A stretch of 41,959 bases of DNA from an uncultured Pseudomonadota bacterium (GCA_903921785.1 CAIXRH010000247.1:1-41959), one strand, 5' to 3'. Positions 10,492 through 19,258 are shown, counted from the first letter of the stretch. Numbers and translations are program-made. The notes: generated by a model not told the origin, from the letters alone.

Positions 10492-11730
10492 CTACTGCGC
10501 CCGGAGCACCGTCCGCGTGTAGTCGTGGTAGGCGACGAAGTCGGGCTCGAACTCGGCGTCCCCGGCGCTGCCTTCGCGCGCTTCGAGCAGCTCCATCGAG
10601 TCGACATGGCCCTTGTCGTCCCAGTGGACGCGCACGATCGTGCCGACCGTCGGGTCCCCAGGCGTGCCGAGCCAGGCCTGCGTCAGCCGCCCCTCGGTGT
10701 AGCACAGCAGATACTCTGCCTTGAAGGTGTATATCCCGCGTTCTTCGAAGACATGTTGGGCGGTCCAGTTCAGGTCGGTGTCGCCACGCACCGTGCTGAT
10801 CGTGGTCTGGCCCGATTCGCCGTGCCACTCGTCGGAGTGGACCGCGCCCCGCTGAGAGGCGACCTCCCCCGTCGCCTCGAACCTTGAGAAATCGCTAGTC
10901 CGCAGGAGGTTCGGGAACGGCACCGGGCTCCCGCTGGCTTCCGAGCCCCCGATCCGGTCAAGGGGGTAGAGCCCCTCGGGCCAGCGGATGGGCCGGGTCA
11001 CCTGGAGCCGGTACCGAGGGTCCGCGTCGTCGTTCTCCCGGCGCCGCTGCTGCAGCTCCCGCGCCGCGGCGGCCCACTCCGCCCCGATCATGGGCGTCCG
11101 CGTCGCCGAGAAGCGGCTCGACGCGAAGGGATAATCCGCCGGGAGGCTCGCGAAGTATTTGGCCTCCTCCACGCGCTCCTTCACCCACGCGTCGAGCTGC
11201 GCCTGCTTCGCCGCCTCCGCGGCGGCGTTGTAGGGCACGTCGGAGTCGACGCGCACCTCCACGTCCGAGAGACAGGTGTCGAGGTACTTCGTGCCCGGGT
11301 ACGTCGAGTCGATCGTCAGGGTGATCCCGCGCATCGGCAGGCCGCCGTTGTCGATCGTGACCTCCTGCCAGCCCAGGGTGTGGGTGAGCGTCACCGTCTT
11401 CTCCACGCCGCCGTGCACGCGGATCCGCACCTCCTGGGGCGCCCCGTTCGCCTTGAACAGCGCCTCGGACTTCTGGTAGCCGTTGCGGATGCGTAGCGTC
11501 ACCGTGCGTACCGACGCGACGGCGCTCGTCGTCCAGGTGATGGCCTGGCCGGCCCCGTCGCCGTCGACCCCTTCGACCCACGCGGTCGCGGGGTTGCCGT
11601 CCAGCACGTAGTTGGGGTGGTAATTCTCTTCGTACTTCGCCCAGTTGCTCGTGAGGTAGCTGGTGGCATCAGCGGAAGCGGCGCGCAGCACGTGCGCGTC
11701 CTGGGCGAAGGCGGCGGCGAGGAGCAGCAT
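10492..11730 (-). CDS. Exported protein with N-terminal discoidin-like domain
   Basis: A 412-residue exported protein. The frame is open far upstream, but only as antisense to the MopE-like gene. ATG at 11730 gives a short signal (MLLLAAAFAQ) followed by a domain starting TSYLTSNWAKYEENYHPNYV and LDGNPATAWVEGV, the signature of the NADase-type glycan-binding, F5/8C-like fold. That domain covers about residues 15-150. The remaining ~260 residues are not recognised; they begin with an Ala/Gln/Glu-rich helix and end in a beta-rich stretch with WDDKGHVDSMELLEAREG. It probably binds carbohydrate or protein at the cell surface. TACCTT lies 6 nt before ATG and no ribosome-binding site is seen. It is convergent with the cytochrome gene (28 bp apart). 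Confidence 0.75.
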   Translation of the reverse strand: MLLLAAAFAQDAHVLRAASADATSYLTSNWAKYEENYHPNYVLDGNPATAWVEGVDGDGAGQAITWTTSAVASVRTVTLRIRNGYQKSEALFKANGAPQEVRIRVHGGVEKTVTLTHTLGWQEVTIDNGGLPMRGITLTIDSTYPGTKYLDTCLSDVEVRVDSDVPYNAAAEAAKQAQLDAWVKERVEEAKYFASLPADYPFASSRFSATRTPMIGAEWAAAARELQQRRRENDDADPRYRLQVTRPIRWPEGLYPLDRIGGSEASGSPVPFPNLLRTSDFSRFEATGEVASQRGAVHSDEWHGESGQTTISTVRGDTDLNWTAQHVFEERGIYTFKAEYLLCYTEGRLTQAWLGTPGDPTVGTIVRVHWDDKGHVDSMELLEAREGSAGDAEFEPDFVAYHDYTRTVLRAQ

Positions 11731-11736
11731 GGCGCC

Positions 11737-11742
11737 AAGGTA
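11737..11742 (-). promoter_or_regulatory. Putative leaderless -10 element
   Basis: TACCTT (minus strand) ends 6 nt before the ATG at 11730. It fits TANNNT, there is no ribosome-binding site, and the spacing would put transcription start at or next to the start codon. Confidence 0.3.
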
Positions 11743-11759
11743 GCCCGGACGCGGGTCCG

Positions 11760-11805
11760 CGCCCGCCCTCGCCCTTCTCGCCGCGATCGCCCCTCGACCG
11801 CCAAC
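11760..11805 (-). repeat. Dispersed intergenic repeat, copy E
   Basis: A 46-bp core, read on the minus strand: GTTGGCGGTCGAGGGGCGAT, then a GC stretch, then CGAGAAGGGCGAGGGCGGGC. It matches copy D (15495-15540) at 40 of 46 positions. To its right the similarity with D continues through CGGCAAGCCGACGA (about 11815-11829). It faces copy A across a 9-bp stem. Confidence 0.7.
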
Positions 11806-11834
11806 GCCGACTGAACGGCAAGCCGACGAAGCGC

Positions 11835-11881
11835 CGCCAGCCCTTCGACAGGCCCTCGACGAAGCTGCAAAGGGGCTGGCG
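11835..11881. repeat. 9-bp inverted repeat between two repeat copies
   Basis: CGCCAGCCC (11835-11843) and GGGCTGGCG (11873-11881) form a perfect 9-bp stem around a 29-nt loop, midway between copies E and A. The whole 11760-11955 block is thus an imperfect long palindrome in the gap between the divergent genes at 11730 and 12016. Confidence 0.6.
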
Positions 11882-11891
11882 ACGCGAGACC

Positions 11892-11955
11892 GGCCTTCCC
11901 CCTGGACCCGTCGGCGATCGAGGAGCCGCGGGGGCGAGAATGGGCGGGTGGGGCG
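11892..11955 (+). repeat. Dispersed intergenic repeat, copy A
   Basis: Starts GGCCTTCCCCCTGGACCC and continues into the core GTCGGCGATCGAGGAGC and CGAGAATGGGCGG. The leading 18 bp are shared almost exactly with copy B (33153-33170), so A and B belong to one longer sub-type of the family. Confidence 0.7.
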
Positions 11956-12015
11956 CGGGGACCGCGATAGACCGCCCGGCAGCCGCCCCCCCCCCGCCTT
12001 CCCCGGAGTTGCCCC

Positions 12016-15000
12016 TTGTACGTGCTCCTGCTCCTCGCCTGCCCCGTCACCACCCCCGACTCCGCGACCGAAGCCTGCGACGACGTCACCGTCTTCGGCG
12101 ACTACGACGGCGACGGGTTCGGCGACGACGAGGCGGTCGCGACGGTGTCCAGTTGCGACGTGCGGCCGGTCGGGTACGTGGACGTAGGCGGCGACTGCGA
12201 CGACCGGGACGCCGCGATCGCCCCCGGCGCGACCGAGACCTGCAACGACACGGACGACGATTGTGACGGCACCGTGGACGAGGACGTGGCGACCTCCACG
12301 TTCTTCCCCGACCGCGACGGCGACGGCTACGGCGACGACACCGCGCCGGTGTCCGCGTGCGCCGCGCCCGCGGGCACCGTCGCCGACGGCGGCGACTGCG
12401 ACGACACCGACGGGGGCGTCCACCCCGGCGCCGTGGAGGTCTGCGACGGCGTCGATCAGGACTGCGACGGCGTCGCGGACGCTGCTGCCCCGGACGCGCC
12501 CGCGTGGTACGCCGACACCGACGGCGACGGCTTCGGTGACGTCGCGAGCGTGGCCGCGGCCTGCGACGCCCCCTCCGGCTACGTCGCCGACGCTTCCGAC
12601 TGCGACGACACCGACGGCGCCGTCTCCCCCGCCGCCACCGAGCTCTGCAACGGCACGGACGACGACTGCGACGGCGACATCGACGGCGGCGCCGCCGACG
12701 CCCTCACCGCCTGGCCCGACACCGACGGCGACGGCTTCGGCGACCCGGCCGCCCCCGTGGCCACCTGCGCCCTCACCGACGGCCTCGTCGCCGACGCCAC
12801 CGACTGCGACGACCACGCCGCGGCCACCTTCCCTGGCGCCCCCGAGACCTGCGACGGCGCCGACCAAGACTGCAACGGCACCGTGGACGACGACTACGCC
12901 CTGGACGCCGCCACCTGGTTCGCCGACCTCGACGGCGACGGCTACGGCGACCCCGCCGCCACGACGCTCGCCTGTTCGGCGCCGGCCGGCTTCGTGGGCG
13001 CGTCCACCGACTGCGACGACACCGAGTCCACGACCAGCCCCGGCGAGCCCGAGCTCTGCGGCGACGCCGTGGACAACAACTGCGACGGCGCGATGAACGA
13101 AGGCTGCACGCTGTCGCACTGCGGCGGCATCGCCGCCGACGAGACCTGGGGCACCGGGTACACCCACGAGGTCACCTGCCCGGTGTACGTGCAGGGTTCG
13201 GCCGCGCCGACGCTCACGATCGAAGACGGCGTGACGGTGGAGATGGGCAGCGGCACGGCGATCTACGTGGGCTACACCGAGAAGGGGCGCCTGGTGGCGG
13301 ACGGGTCCACCTACGGGATCACCTTCACCTCGGCGCTCGGCTCCCCCCTCCCCGGCGACTGGTCCTACCTCTACTTCGGCACGCAGGACCGGCAGTCTTC
13401 GCTCACCGGCGTCACCGTGGAGTACGGCGGCCAGGGGCTCACGCCCTCCATCTACGTCTGGGGCAACGCCGGCGGCTACGCGCTGACGCTCGACGGGGTG
13501 ACCGTGCGGGACGGCGCGGGCGACGGCGCGTACTTCTACCTGGGCAGCTACCCGGCGGTCACCGGGAGCACCTTCGCCGACAACGCCGGCTACGGCGTGG
13601 AGAGCCTCGGCGCGTTCGCGGTGCCCTTCACCGACAACGTGCTCACCGGCAACGCCGAGCCGCTCTACGTCTACGGCAGCCAGGTGGACCAGCTCGACGC
13701 GTCCAACGACTTCACCGGCAACACCACCGACCTCATCGTGGTCGGCGGGGACACGCTCAGCGCCGACGCCACCTGGGTCGACGTGGGTGTGCCGTACCTC
13801 GTGATGGGGTCCCAGTTCGTGGAGGGCAGCACCGGGCCCACGCTGACGATCGACGCGGGCACCGAGGTGCAGTTCGCCGCGGGCGTGGGCATCGAGGTGG
13901 CGCGGCACGCCGCCGGGAGCCTCCGGGTGGCCGGCACCGCGGCCGACCCCGTCACCCTCACCGCGTACAACCCGGTCGGCGGTGACTGGATGGGGCTTTT
14001 GTCCTGGGGCGCGAGCACGTTTTCGGTGGACCACGCCGACGTCTCCTACGGCGGCAACGGCGGCGCCGGCTGCATCGGCAACACGCTCACCACCGGCCCG
14101 GCGATGCTGGTCGCCAACTCCACGATCCACCACTGCGATGGGCCCGGTTTCTACGTAACCGGCACCGGCATCCTCTCGGTGCTCGACAGCGAGGTCTACG
14201 ACAACCAGGGCGCCGGGGTGGAGACCGCCTGGCTGGGCTCGGTCGCCGCGATCTCCGGAACGACGTTCACCGGGAACCACGACGAGCCGCTGGTCATCGA
14301 CGCAAGCAGCCTCCCGGCGATGGGCCCCGGCAACGTGATGACCGGCAACGGCGTGGACGAGGTGCTCCTCGACGGCGGCACCCTCACCGCCGACGCCACG
14401 CTCTACGACTACGGCGTGCCGTGGCACGTCACCGCCGACGTGACCGTGGCGTCTTCCTCCCGTCCGGTCCTCACCGTCGAGGACGGCGTCGACGTACAGT
14501 TCGATCCCGGCGCCGGGCTCACGATCGGCTCCCCGGCGAACCCCGGCACCCTCGACGTGCAGGGCCCCACCACCGGCGTCCGCTTCACCACCTCCGAGCT
14601 CACCCCCGGCGCGGGCGATTGGGACGGGCTCACCCTCACCTACGGCAGCGGCGGCTCCACGATCACCGGGTTGGAGCTGGAGTATGGCGGCGGCAACGGC
14701 TACGGCGGGCTCGTGCTCTGGGGCTCGGGCAACGAGGGCCTCGACGTGACCCTCGACGGCCTCGATGTCCACGACAGCACCAACGACGGGCTCTACGGCA
14801 CGAACGCCTACGTCTCGCTGGTGGACTCCTCGATCGCCGACAACGCCGGCGACGGGGTGTGGGTCAGCGGGTACACCGGCGGCGTACGCTCGCTCGCCGG
14901 CAGCTCGATCCTCGACAACGGCGGCACCGCCCTCACGATGGACGCCGGCTCGATCTTCGCCGGGGACCTCACCGGCCTCGCCGTCAGCGGCAACGGCTCG

Positions 15001-15480
15001 GACGTCTTGGCGTTCCCCGGGTACACCTACAGCGGCACCCACACGCTCCACGACCTCGGCTTCCCCTACGCGGTCCTCGACGACCTCACCGTCTCCAGCG
15101 GCTCCACCCTCACGGTGGACCCCGGCGTGGAGCTCCAGTTCGCCGACAGCGTGAGCCTCCGGGTGAACCAGGGCGTCCTCGCCGCCGACGGCACACCGGC
15201 CGATCCCATCGTCTTCACCTCCGCCCAGGCGAGCCCCGCGGCCGGCGACTGGGACGGGATCTATGTCTACAACTCCCCGACGTCGGTCCTCGATGAGGTC
15301 GAGGTGCGCTACGCCGGCGACAACGGCTACGGCGGGGTGGTGTGCGACTGGGCCGACTTCACCTTGACCAACGCCGAGATCGCCGCATCCTCCACCTGGG
15401 GGCTCTACCGCCGCCCCGGCTGCTCCGGCAGCTACGGGACGGTGGCGTACAGCGGCAACGCCTCGGGGACGATGTACTGA
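12016..15480 (+). CDS. MopE-like Cys/Asp-repeat and beta-helix surface lipoprotein
   Basis: A 1154-residue secreted lipoprotein. TTG at 12016 is the first possible start in frame and gives MYVLLLLAC, a lipobox after only eight residues. Residues of about 20-370 hold five repeats with the pattern DCDD...PGA.E.C....D.DCDG, alternating with five DGDGxGD calcium-loop segments. These are the metal-binding repeats annotated as MopE-like in Myxococcota. The remaining ~780 residues are Gly/Thr/Ser/Asp-rich and form about four large super-repeats, each starting with a GxPY/GVPW...LTVxxGxxVxF strand set and containing GDWxG and YGGxxG, as in right-handed parallel beta-helices. Probable role: surface adhesion or structure, possibly metal-dependent. 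The upstream gap carries repeats E and A. Confidence 0.85.
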   Translation: MYVLLLLACPVTTPDSATEACDDVTVFGDYDGDGFGDDEAVATVSSCDVRPVGYVDVGGDCDDRDAAIAPGATETCNDTDDDCDGTVDEDVATSTFFPDRDGDGYGDDTAPVSACAAPAGTVADGGDCDDTDGGVHPGAVEVCDGVDQDCDGVADAAAPDAPAWYADTDGDGFGDVASVAAACDAPSGYVADASDCDDTDGAVSPAATELCNGTDDDCDGDIDGGAADALTAWPDTDGDGFGDPAAPVATCALTDGLVADATDCDDHAAATFPGAPETCDGADQDCNGTVDDDYALDAATWFADLDGDGYGDPAATTLACSAPAGFVGASTDCDDTESTTSPGEPELCGDAVDNNCDGAMNEGCTLSHCGGIAADETWGTGYTHEVTCPVYVQGSAAPTLTIEDGVTVEMGSGTAIYVGYTEKGRLVADGSTYGITFTSALGSPLPGDWSYLYFGTQDRQSSLTGVTVEYGGQGLTPSIYVWGNAGGYALTLDGVTVRDGAGDGAYFYLGSYPAVTGSTFADNAGYGVESLGAFAVPFTDNVLTGNAEPLYVYGSQVDQLDASNDFTGNTTDLIVVGGDTLSADATWVDVGVPYLVMGSQFVEGSTGPTLTIDAGTEVQFAAGVGIEVARHAAGSLRVAGTAADPVTLTAYNPVGGDWMGLLSWGASTFSVDHADVSYGGNGGAGCIGNTLTTGPAMLVANSTIHHCDGPGFYVTGTGILSVLDSEVYDNQGAGVETAWLGSVAAISGTTFTGNHDEPLVIDASSLPAMGPGNVMTGNGVDEVLLDGGTLTADATLYDYGVPWHVTADVTVASSSRPVLTVEDGVDVQFDPGAGLTIGSPANPGTLDVQGPTTGVRFTTSELTPGAGDWDGLTLTYGSGGSTITGLELEYGGGNGYGGLVLWGSGNEGLDVTLDGLDVHDSTNDGLYGTNAYVSLVDSSIADNAGDGVWVSGYTGGVRSLAGSSILDNGGTALTMDAGSIFAGDLTGLAVSGNGSDVLAFPGYTYSGTHTLHDLGFPYAVLDDLTVSSGSTLTVDPGVELQFADSVSLRVNQGVLAADGTPADPIVFTSAQASPAAGDWDGIYVYNSPTSVLDEVEVRYAGDNGYGGVVCDWADFTLTNAEIAASSTWGLYRRPGCSGSYGTVAYSGNASGTMY

Positions 15481-15494
15481 GCGGAGGCCGGCGG

Positions 15495-15540
15495 CGCCCG
15501 CCCTCGCCATTCTCGCCACGGCCGCTCCTCGACCGCCGAC
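15495..15540 (-). repeat. Dispersed intergenic repeat, copy D
   Basis: On the minus strand the core reads GTCGGCGGTCGAGGAGCGG, a short spacer, then CGAGAATGGCGAGGGCGGGC. To the right follows GTCGGC-AA-GCCGAC, a perfect 6-bp hairpin, and CGAGGC, also seen beside copy E. It lies 15 bp after the MopE-like gene. Confidence 0.7.
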
Positions 15541-15628
15541 GCCGGCCGGTCGGCAAGCCGACGAGGCCCCCCCACCCCTTGGAACCGCAACGGCTTCGCG
15601 CCACCCCGAACGCACGGACGAGAGGAGG

Positions 15629-15634
15629 TTAGCC
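15629..15634 (+). promoter_or_regulatory. Putative leaderless -10 element
   Basis: TTAGCC lies 8 nt before the ATG at 15643. An AGGAGG at 15623-15628 is 14 nt from the ATG, too far for a normal ribosome-binding site. Confidence 0.25.
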
Positions 15635-15642
15635 GGCCGGCG

Positions 15643-16125
15643 ATGTCCCTCCTGGTCTGGCTCGCCTGTGCACCCGCGCCCGTCCCCGCGGACTGCACGC
15701 CGGCGACGGCGGCCGACGTCCGCACGCGCGCCGGCGACTACTACCGGTGTGTGGACCGCACGCTCCAGGACGGCGCGGGCTGTGGCCGGGGCGGATACCC
15801 GCTCGGTTTCGGCGCGAAGTACGCGGACCGTTCGTTCTTCGAGACCTGGGATGGGCTCAGCCCGGCGGGGCAGGACTTCTTCGTCGCCGTCTCCCCCTGC
15901 CTCCAGGCCCGGATGGCCGAGTCCATTGAGCCGGGCAGCACCTGCGACGCCGTATGGGAGCTCGGCTTCTCCACCCACGCCGACTGCTACGTCGAGAGCG
16001 GGTTCTGCGACCTCCCCACCGACGATCTACTTGCGATCAACGCCATGTTCGACGACGCCGACCGGGAGCTCCCCGAGTTCGGCGACCAGACCTCGGACGT
16101 GCTCGCAGCGTGCGCGGCACGGTAG
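15643..16125 (+). CDS. Cys-rich lipoprotein of unknown function
   Basis: A 160-residue lipoprotein. ATG 15643 is the only usable start in this frame and gives MSLLVWLAC, so the lipidated Cys is residue 9 and there is no basic residue before it. The mature part has about eight further cysteines (for example ADCTP, YRCVDR, GAGCGRG, VSPCLQ, STCDAV, ADCYV, GFCDL), consistent with several disulfides in a periplasmic or surface domain. I do not recognise the family. It follows the MopE-like gene on the same strand with repeat D between them and is convergent with the haem lipoprotein at 16180. Confidence 0.65.
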   Translation: MSLLVWLACAPAPVPADCTPATAADVRTRAGDYYRCVDRTLQDGAGCGRGGYPLGFGAKYADRSFFETWDGLSPAGQDFFVAVSPCLQARMAESIEPGSTCDAVWELGFSTHADCYVESGFCDLPTDDLLAINAMFDDADRELPEFGDQTSDVLAACAAR

Positions 16126-16179
16126 CCAGCGGCCCGAGCGGAGCCGGAGGATGGAACCGCGGGCGACAGGATCGCCGCC

Positions 16180-17325
16180 CTACCGGCAGCCGCCGACCTC
16201 GGCCGGCGCGAACGTCTCCCCGGGCACCTGCTCCCGCACATTGGAGAGCGTTCGAATCGCGCTTGACCACGGCGCCGCCGCGTCGACGTCGGCGCGCCGG
16301 TAGCGACCGGTCCAGCCCAGCTCGTCGAGCGACTCCGTCCCCTCCCCCAACACCGCGACGACCTCGGCCTCGGTCATGCCCCACTCGCGCGCCACGCGGG
16401 CGGCGTCGGGGAGGAGGAACCCCTCCACCAGCCGCTCCCCCGACTCGTGGACCACCGGGGTGGCGTACGCGATGCTCGTGGCCAGGGACGCGCGGTAGTC
16501 CTCGATCAACGCCTGGTCGGCGTCGCGCCGGGTGATCCACGCGGCGTAGTCGAGGTAGCCGGGCGCGGAGGCGTTGGCGGAGGTGCCGGCCTCCAGGGTG
16601 GCCTCGTGACACCACGCACACTTCCCCGGCGTGCCGGCCGGAGACGCCGTGGCCGCGGGGAGGAGCGCGCCGTCCGCGCCGTAGACGGCGTAGCGGAACT
16701 GCCCGTTGGGCATCACGTCCACGGTCTCGGCCTCCACCGGAGCGAAGTCGCCGGTGACCAGGCTCCCCTCCCCCTCCTCGGCGAACATCGCGATGGTGCT
16801 CCAGTCGGCGGCGGCGTCCGGGAGCGTGATCCGGCGTTCCCCGGAGGTGAGCAGGGAGGTGGTGACCGCGTACACCACCGACTCGACCGGGCGGGTGGCG
16901 CGCCAGTCCGCGAGGGTCGCGCAGGCGCCGGTCGCGGCGAGGTACCGCCAGGGTTCGTGGAGGGAGCGGAGGAGGAAGCGGCCGAGGTCGTCGCTCCCGG
17001 TGCCGGGGTGGGCCTCCAGCTCCGCTGCAGTGATCTCCAGCACGTTTCGGGCCGGGTCGGGGAGCGCGAGCGCGTCGAGGTCGAGGCGGAAGCGGACCCG
17101 GTCGGCGGCGACCTCGTCCACGAGCAGCGCGCCGTCGGGCGGCGGCAGCGCGCCCAGCTGCGAGAGCGCCCAGTCGAGCCCGGCCGCGGCGTCGGCCCAG
17201 GTCTCCTGCGGCTCCGAGCGGTACCAGGTGAGCGGGACGAGCCCGGACGACCGAGCCGAATCGTCGCGAACGTCGCCCACGGCGTCGCCCGGCCCGCAGC
17301 CCAGGAGGTGGATCAGCAGCGGCAC
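16180..17325 (-). CDS. Mono-haem c-type lipoprotein of unknown function
   Basis: A 381-residue lipoprotein. GTG at 17325 gives MPLLIHLLGC; no earlier start exists in frame. One haem motif, KCAWCHEA, lies at 236-240 late in the protein, preceded by a beta-rich stretch (PNGQFRYAVYGADGALLP). The N-terminal two thirds show no domain I can name. The position of the haem motif after a large unknown domain resembles cytochrome-like proteins that seem to carry a single haem in an oxidase or sensor context, but this is only an analogy. It is the last gene of a three-gene operon: 4 nt after the B3/B4 gene and 21 nt plus one gene after the TPR gene. Confidence 0.65.
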   Translation of the reverse strand: MPLLIHLLGCGPGDAVGDVRDDSARSSGLVPLTWYRSEPQETWADAAAGLDWALSQLGALPPPDGALLVDEVAADRVRFRLDLDALALPDPARNVLEITAAELEAHPGTGSDDLGRFLLRSLHEPWRYLAATGACATLADWRATRPVESVVYAVTTSLLTSGERRITLPDAAADWSTIAMFAEEGEGSLVTGDFAPVEAETVDVMPNGQFRYAVYGADGALLPAATASPAGTPGKCAWCHEATLEAGTSANASAPGYLDYAAWITRRDADQALIEDYRASLATSIAYATPVVHESGERLVEGFLLPDAARVAREWGMTEAEVVAVLGEGTESLDELGWTGRYRRADVDAAAPWSSAIRTLSNVREQVPGETFAPAEVGGCR

Positions 17326-17329
17326 CGCC

Positions 17330-17956
17330 TCAGCGCGGCGTGACGCGCGAGGTGACCGCGCCGAGCTCGATGAGCATCGACTCGTACCAGGTGGTCGCGC
17401 GCGTGACGCGCTCCTCCTCGCCGACCACGCCCCAGATCACGGTGAGGGTGCGCCGGGTGCCGTCGTGGGTCTTCGTACGCTGGGCGTCCTTCACGGCGTT
17501 GGCGCAGGGCCCATCGACGTCGTGGAGGCAGAGGAGCCCGCCGATGTCGATGGTCTGCCCGCTCGCGTTGAACACGTAGGTGGCGCCGGGCGGCGCGAGG
17601 CCGATTCGAAACGGAGGGACTGCCCGCTCCGCGTCCACCACCGAGATCGGCAGCCCGCTGTGCAACGAGACGACGTTGCAGATGTCCACCAGCGGGTTGA
17701 TCGACGCGAGCACGCCCTCGGTCGCGGCCCGGAGCAGGTACTCGCTCGCCGGTTTGCTGCGGCCGGTGGGCTTGAACCCGCCGACGCGTAGGAGGTCGCG
17801 CACCTTGGCCCTGAGCGCGTCGTCCGCGCTCAGGGGCACCAGCGCATCCGCCGCGAGGCACGACGTGAGCCACTCCGGCGAAGGCCCGAGGGGGCCAGGG
17901 AGCTCCGCGAGGAGGATCGAGGCGTGGAGCAGGGGGTGAGGGTCGATCACCAACAT
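17330..17956 (-). CDS. B3/B4 tRNA-binding domain protein
   Basis: A 208-residue cytoplasmic protein matching the stand-alone B3/B4 domain otherwise found in the beta subunit of phenylalanyl-tRNA synthetase (COG3382). The family signature is easy to see: GFKPTGRSKPASEYLL, INPLVDICNVVSLHSGLPIS, YVFNASGQTIDIGGLLCL and DGPCANAVKDAQRTKTHDGT, ending in RTLTVIWGVVG. Stand-alone members are thought to deal with mischarged tRNA or amino acids, but few have been tested. The start at ATG 17956 is 21 nt downstream of the TPR gene and the stop is 4 nt upstream of the haem lipoprotein gene, so this housekeeping-type domain is in an operon with proteins of a different kind. Confidence 0.88.
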   Translation of the reverse strand: MLVIDPHPLLHASILLAELPGPLGPSPEWLTSCLAADALVPLSADDALRAKVRDLLRVGGFKPTGRSKPASEYLLRAATEGVLASINPLVDICNVVSLHSGLPISVVDAERAVPPFRIGLAPPGATYVFNASGQTIDIGGLLCLHDVDGPCANAVKDAQRTKTHDGTRRTLTVIWGVVGEEERVTRATTWYESMLIELGAVTSRVTPR

Positions 17957-17977
17957 CCGCGTCTCGTACTCCCGCGC

Positions 17978-19258
17978 TCAGGCGAGCGCCACCGCCCGCC
18001 CCATCCCCAGCTCCCGGCGGGTCAGCCGCGGCGAGAGCGCCACCACCGGCGCATCCGGGTTCGCCGCCTTGTGGCGGAGGCTCATCGCGAGGGAACGGCG
18101 CTTGGGATCGAGCACGGCCCGATCGAGCTCCGCGCGCGCGGCGGCCACATCCCCGGCCCGGAAAACCGCGCCGACGAGCAGCCGCCACGCGAGGTCGTCC
18201 GCCACGCCCGCCCCCAGCAGCTTGGATGCCGCCGCTCCGGCGCCGGCTTCGCCCGCCACCGCGGCGAACCACCGCGCATACGCCGCGAACAAAACCTGCG
18301 ACCGCTCGTGCGTCTCCACGAGCCACTCCGCGGCTTCCCGGGCCACCTCCACGATCGACGGGTCCTGCGTGCCGAGCGCGCAGAGCAGCTGGCCGACGTC
18401 GTCCGTCCGCGCCGCGTCGCCCGAGCCCCGGGCGCCGTTCCACGCGCTCCGGGCGAGCGCCAGCGCTGGCCGGCCTTCGTGGACCAGGGCGATGAGCTCG
18501 TCGAGCTCCAGCTCGGCGGCCAGCAGCGGGTGCCGATCCGGCACGCGCGCCCAGTCGGGCTCTGTCGCGAGGTAACTCTGTGGAACTCCGGAGGTGCGGA
18601 GCAGCGCCAGCGCGGAGCCGGGCACCGCGGCCACCGGAGGGTCGAACAACGCCCGGCGGTCCAGCCGCTCGGCGCTCACCCACCCGTTGGCCCGCAGCGG
18701 CATGAGCGCGAGCGCATCCCGCACCGCCACCGTGTCCCCGCGCCGGGAGGGGCGCTGCTGCACCCGCAGCGAGGCCTTCACGACGTCGGGCATCGCCAGG
18801 AACCGCCGCCAGTGCCGCGCCTCCCCGTGCGTGGGGCAGGACTGGAGCGCTTCTTCAATCATGCTCCAGGCGCGGGTGAGCTCACGGGAGCTGAGGTACA
18901 TCGCGGCGAGGTCGCAGTAGCTGTCCGCGCGGAGGCCGGGATCGGCCTGACGTTCGGCCCGGCGTTCGGCGCGGGCCCGCCCGTCGGCGTGGAGCCAGAT
19001 CGCGAGGTTGTCGACCTCCTCGCCGCCATAGACCTGGGCGCGGTCCCACGCCCGCAGCGCCTCCCCCGGGCGCCCGAGCAGGGCGTAGGCGCGCGCGGCC
19101 ACGGCCCAGGCGTCGCCGCGGCGGTACAGCGGCTCCTGGTCGATGCGCACGACGCGCCCCTCGAAGCAGTCGGGGCAGAAGCTCGCCCCGAAGTAGAGAT
19201 CGAACCAGGGAGAGAAGGTGTCGGAGTCGGGAAGGCACTCGGTGGCAGTGGCACGCAT
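17978..19258 (-). CDS. TPR-like repeat protein with N-terminal CxxC
   Basis: A 426-residue protein, mostly alpha-helical, with TPR-like pairs (RGDAWAVAARAYALLGRPGEA, SYCDLAAMYLSSRELTRAWSM and others). The N-terminus carries FCPDCFEGR, a CxxC that could bind zinc or be redox-active. ATG 19258 is preferred; ATG 19294 in the same frame would add 12 residues. There is no signal peptide or membrane segment, so it should be cytosolic. It is the first gene of the operon with the B3/B4-domain protein and the haem lipoprotein. Its role is probably a scaffold for protein-protein contacts; partners unknown. Confidence 0.65.
   Translation of the reverse strand: MRATATECLPDSDTFSPWFDLYFGASFCPDCFEGRVVRIDQEPLYRRGDAWAVAARAYALLGRPGEALRAWDRAQVYGGEEVDNLAIWLHADGRARAERRAERQADPGLRADSYCDLAAMYLSSRELTRAWSMIEEALQSCPTHGEARHWRRFLAMPDVVKASLRVQQRPSRRGDTVAVRDALALMPLRANGWVSAERLDRRALFDPPVAAVPGSALALLRTSGVPQSYLATEPDWARVPDRHPLLAAELELDELIALVHEGRPALALARSAWNGARGSGDAARTDDVGQLLCALGTQDPSIVEVAREAAEWLVETHERSQVLFAAYARWFAAVAGEAGAGAAASKLLGAGVADDLAWRLLVGAVFRAGDVAAARAELDRAVLDPKRRSLAMSLRHKAANPDAPVVALSPRLTRRELGMGRAVALA

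Noticed and set aside
11731-15978. Long N-terminal extension of the minus-strand gene at 10492-11730
   Set aside because: Antisense to the MopE-like gene; the Gly/Val/Ala/Arg repeats are reflections of its Asp/Gly repeats. The signal peptide at 11730 marks the real start.
16240-16262. GTTCGAATC-like tRNA T-loop
   Set aside because: It lies inside the haem lipoprotein gene, and no acceptor or anticodon stems surround it.
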